Shown here piece by piece: positions 51,208-51,277 of a DNA stretch of 51,277 nt (positions are counted from its first letter, which is position 1; each line of letters begins with the position of its first letter). This stretch comes from an uncultured Rhodospirillales bacterium (GTDB lineage: Bacteria > Pseudomonadota > Alphaproteobacteria > CACIAM-22H2), in assembly GCA_937926175.1 (NCBI GenBank), contig CALANV010000039.1, forward strand, positions 1 to 51,277. The letters are read 5' to 3'. The notes beneath the pieces are model-generated. The model saw nothing but the letters and a program-made list of their open reading frames with translations, was not told where the DNA came from and made no database searches. A program made the translations under genes and the position numbers.

Positions 51208-51277
51208 ATGTCATCGCAGCCTGTGGCGCTCATCACCGGCATCACCGGTCAGGACGGCGCCTATCTCGCCGAGTTTC
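51208..51277 (+). CDS. gmd: GDP-mannose 4,6-dehydratase, partial (5' end)
   Basis: Only 23 codons are in the window. They read SSQPVALITGITGQDGAYLA after the first Met, the NADP-binding N-terminus of GDP-mannose 4,6-dehydratase, which begins GDP-fucose or GDP-rhamnose synthesis. The same start occurs in no other short-chain dehydrogenase I know. The gene runs off the right end. Confidence 0.85.
   Translation, partial: MSSQPVALITGITGQDGAYLAEF

Noticed and set aside
1..51277. Prophage, transposon or genomic island borders
   Set aside because: No integrase, transposase, terminal inverted repeat or tRNA-linked direct repeat was seen. Base composition appears even.

Overview
The window looks like a chromosomal segment of a GC-rich alphaproteobacterium. 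Evidence for this is a CcrM-type methyltransferase with GANTC-rich promoter regions, a CtrA-type box (TTAA-N7-TTAAC), an alphaproteobacterial SOS box (GAAC-N7-GAAC), and a stand-alone F0 operon atpI-B-E-b'-b. A member of or near the Rhodospirillales is my inference only. I see no rRNA, tRNA, insertion sequence or prophage.

Layout. (1) 1-5078: a type II-C CRISPR-Cas locus. The cas-proximal end of an array reads on the + strand. It meets cas9-cas1-cas2 coming from the - strand, and a tracrRNA is encoded on the + strand upstream of cas9. The tracrRNA anti-repeat is split by a GC-rich hairpin insertion, which is the most unusual feature of the locus. (2) 5079-7854: a low-complexity intergenic region with two degenerate mini-repeats, a two-CBS protein, and a DUF1326/DUF2182 pair. 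(3) 8200-17149: core genes, namely the F0 ATP synthase operon with its terminator, smc, a DsbA-like thioredoxin-fold protein, dciA and mutY. (4) 17291-21270: two PAS_5-type sensor-like proteins around a GNAT-like protein, with CtrA-type boxes, next to ccrM and rnhB, whose upstream regions are full of GANTC sites. (5) 21305-28866: a sugar-acid catabolic locus with an idonate-type dehydrogenase divergent from gntR-dctPQM-manD-uxuB. It imports an acidic sugar by TRAP transport and converts mannonate/fructuronate toward 2-keto-3-deoxygluconate. (6) 28951-35943: an efflux MFS gene and an ECF42-type sigma factor cluster (DGPF/YCII proteins, DUF1428, DUF899, a 58-aa CPxC protein, a beta-lactamase-fold protein, a PhnB-like VOC protein). 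Three copies of one promoter motif, TGTCGG-N17-CGTC, lie at the right places and define a probable local regulon. (7) 35988-46481: mixed accessory genes, namely an MBOAT/SGNH acylation pair, an SOS-box-linked radical SAM protein, a PEBP protein, an APH-like kinase, two glycosyltransferase-like genes, moaB, a lytic transglycosylase, and a family-4-like uracil-DNA glycosylase lacking half of the usual Fe-S cysteines. (8) 46552-51277: ETF-ubiquinone oxidoreductase, a TPR lipoprotein, ispE, and the start of gmd.

All calls come from reading the sequence. No database search, RNA folding program or alignment was run.
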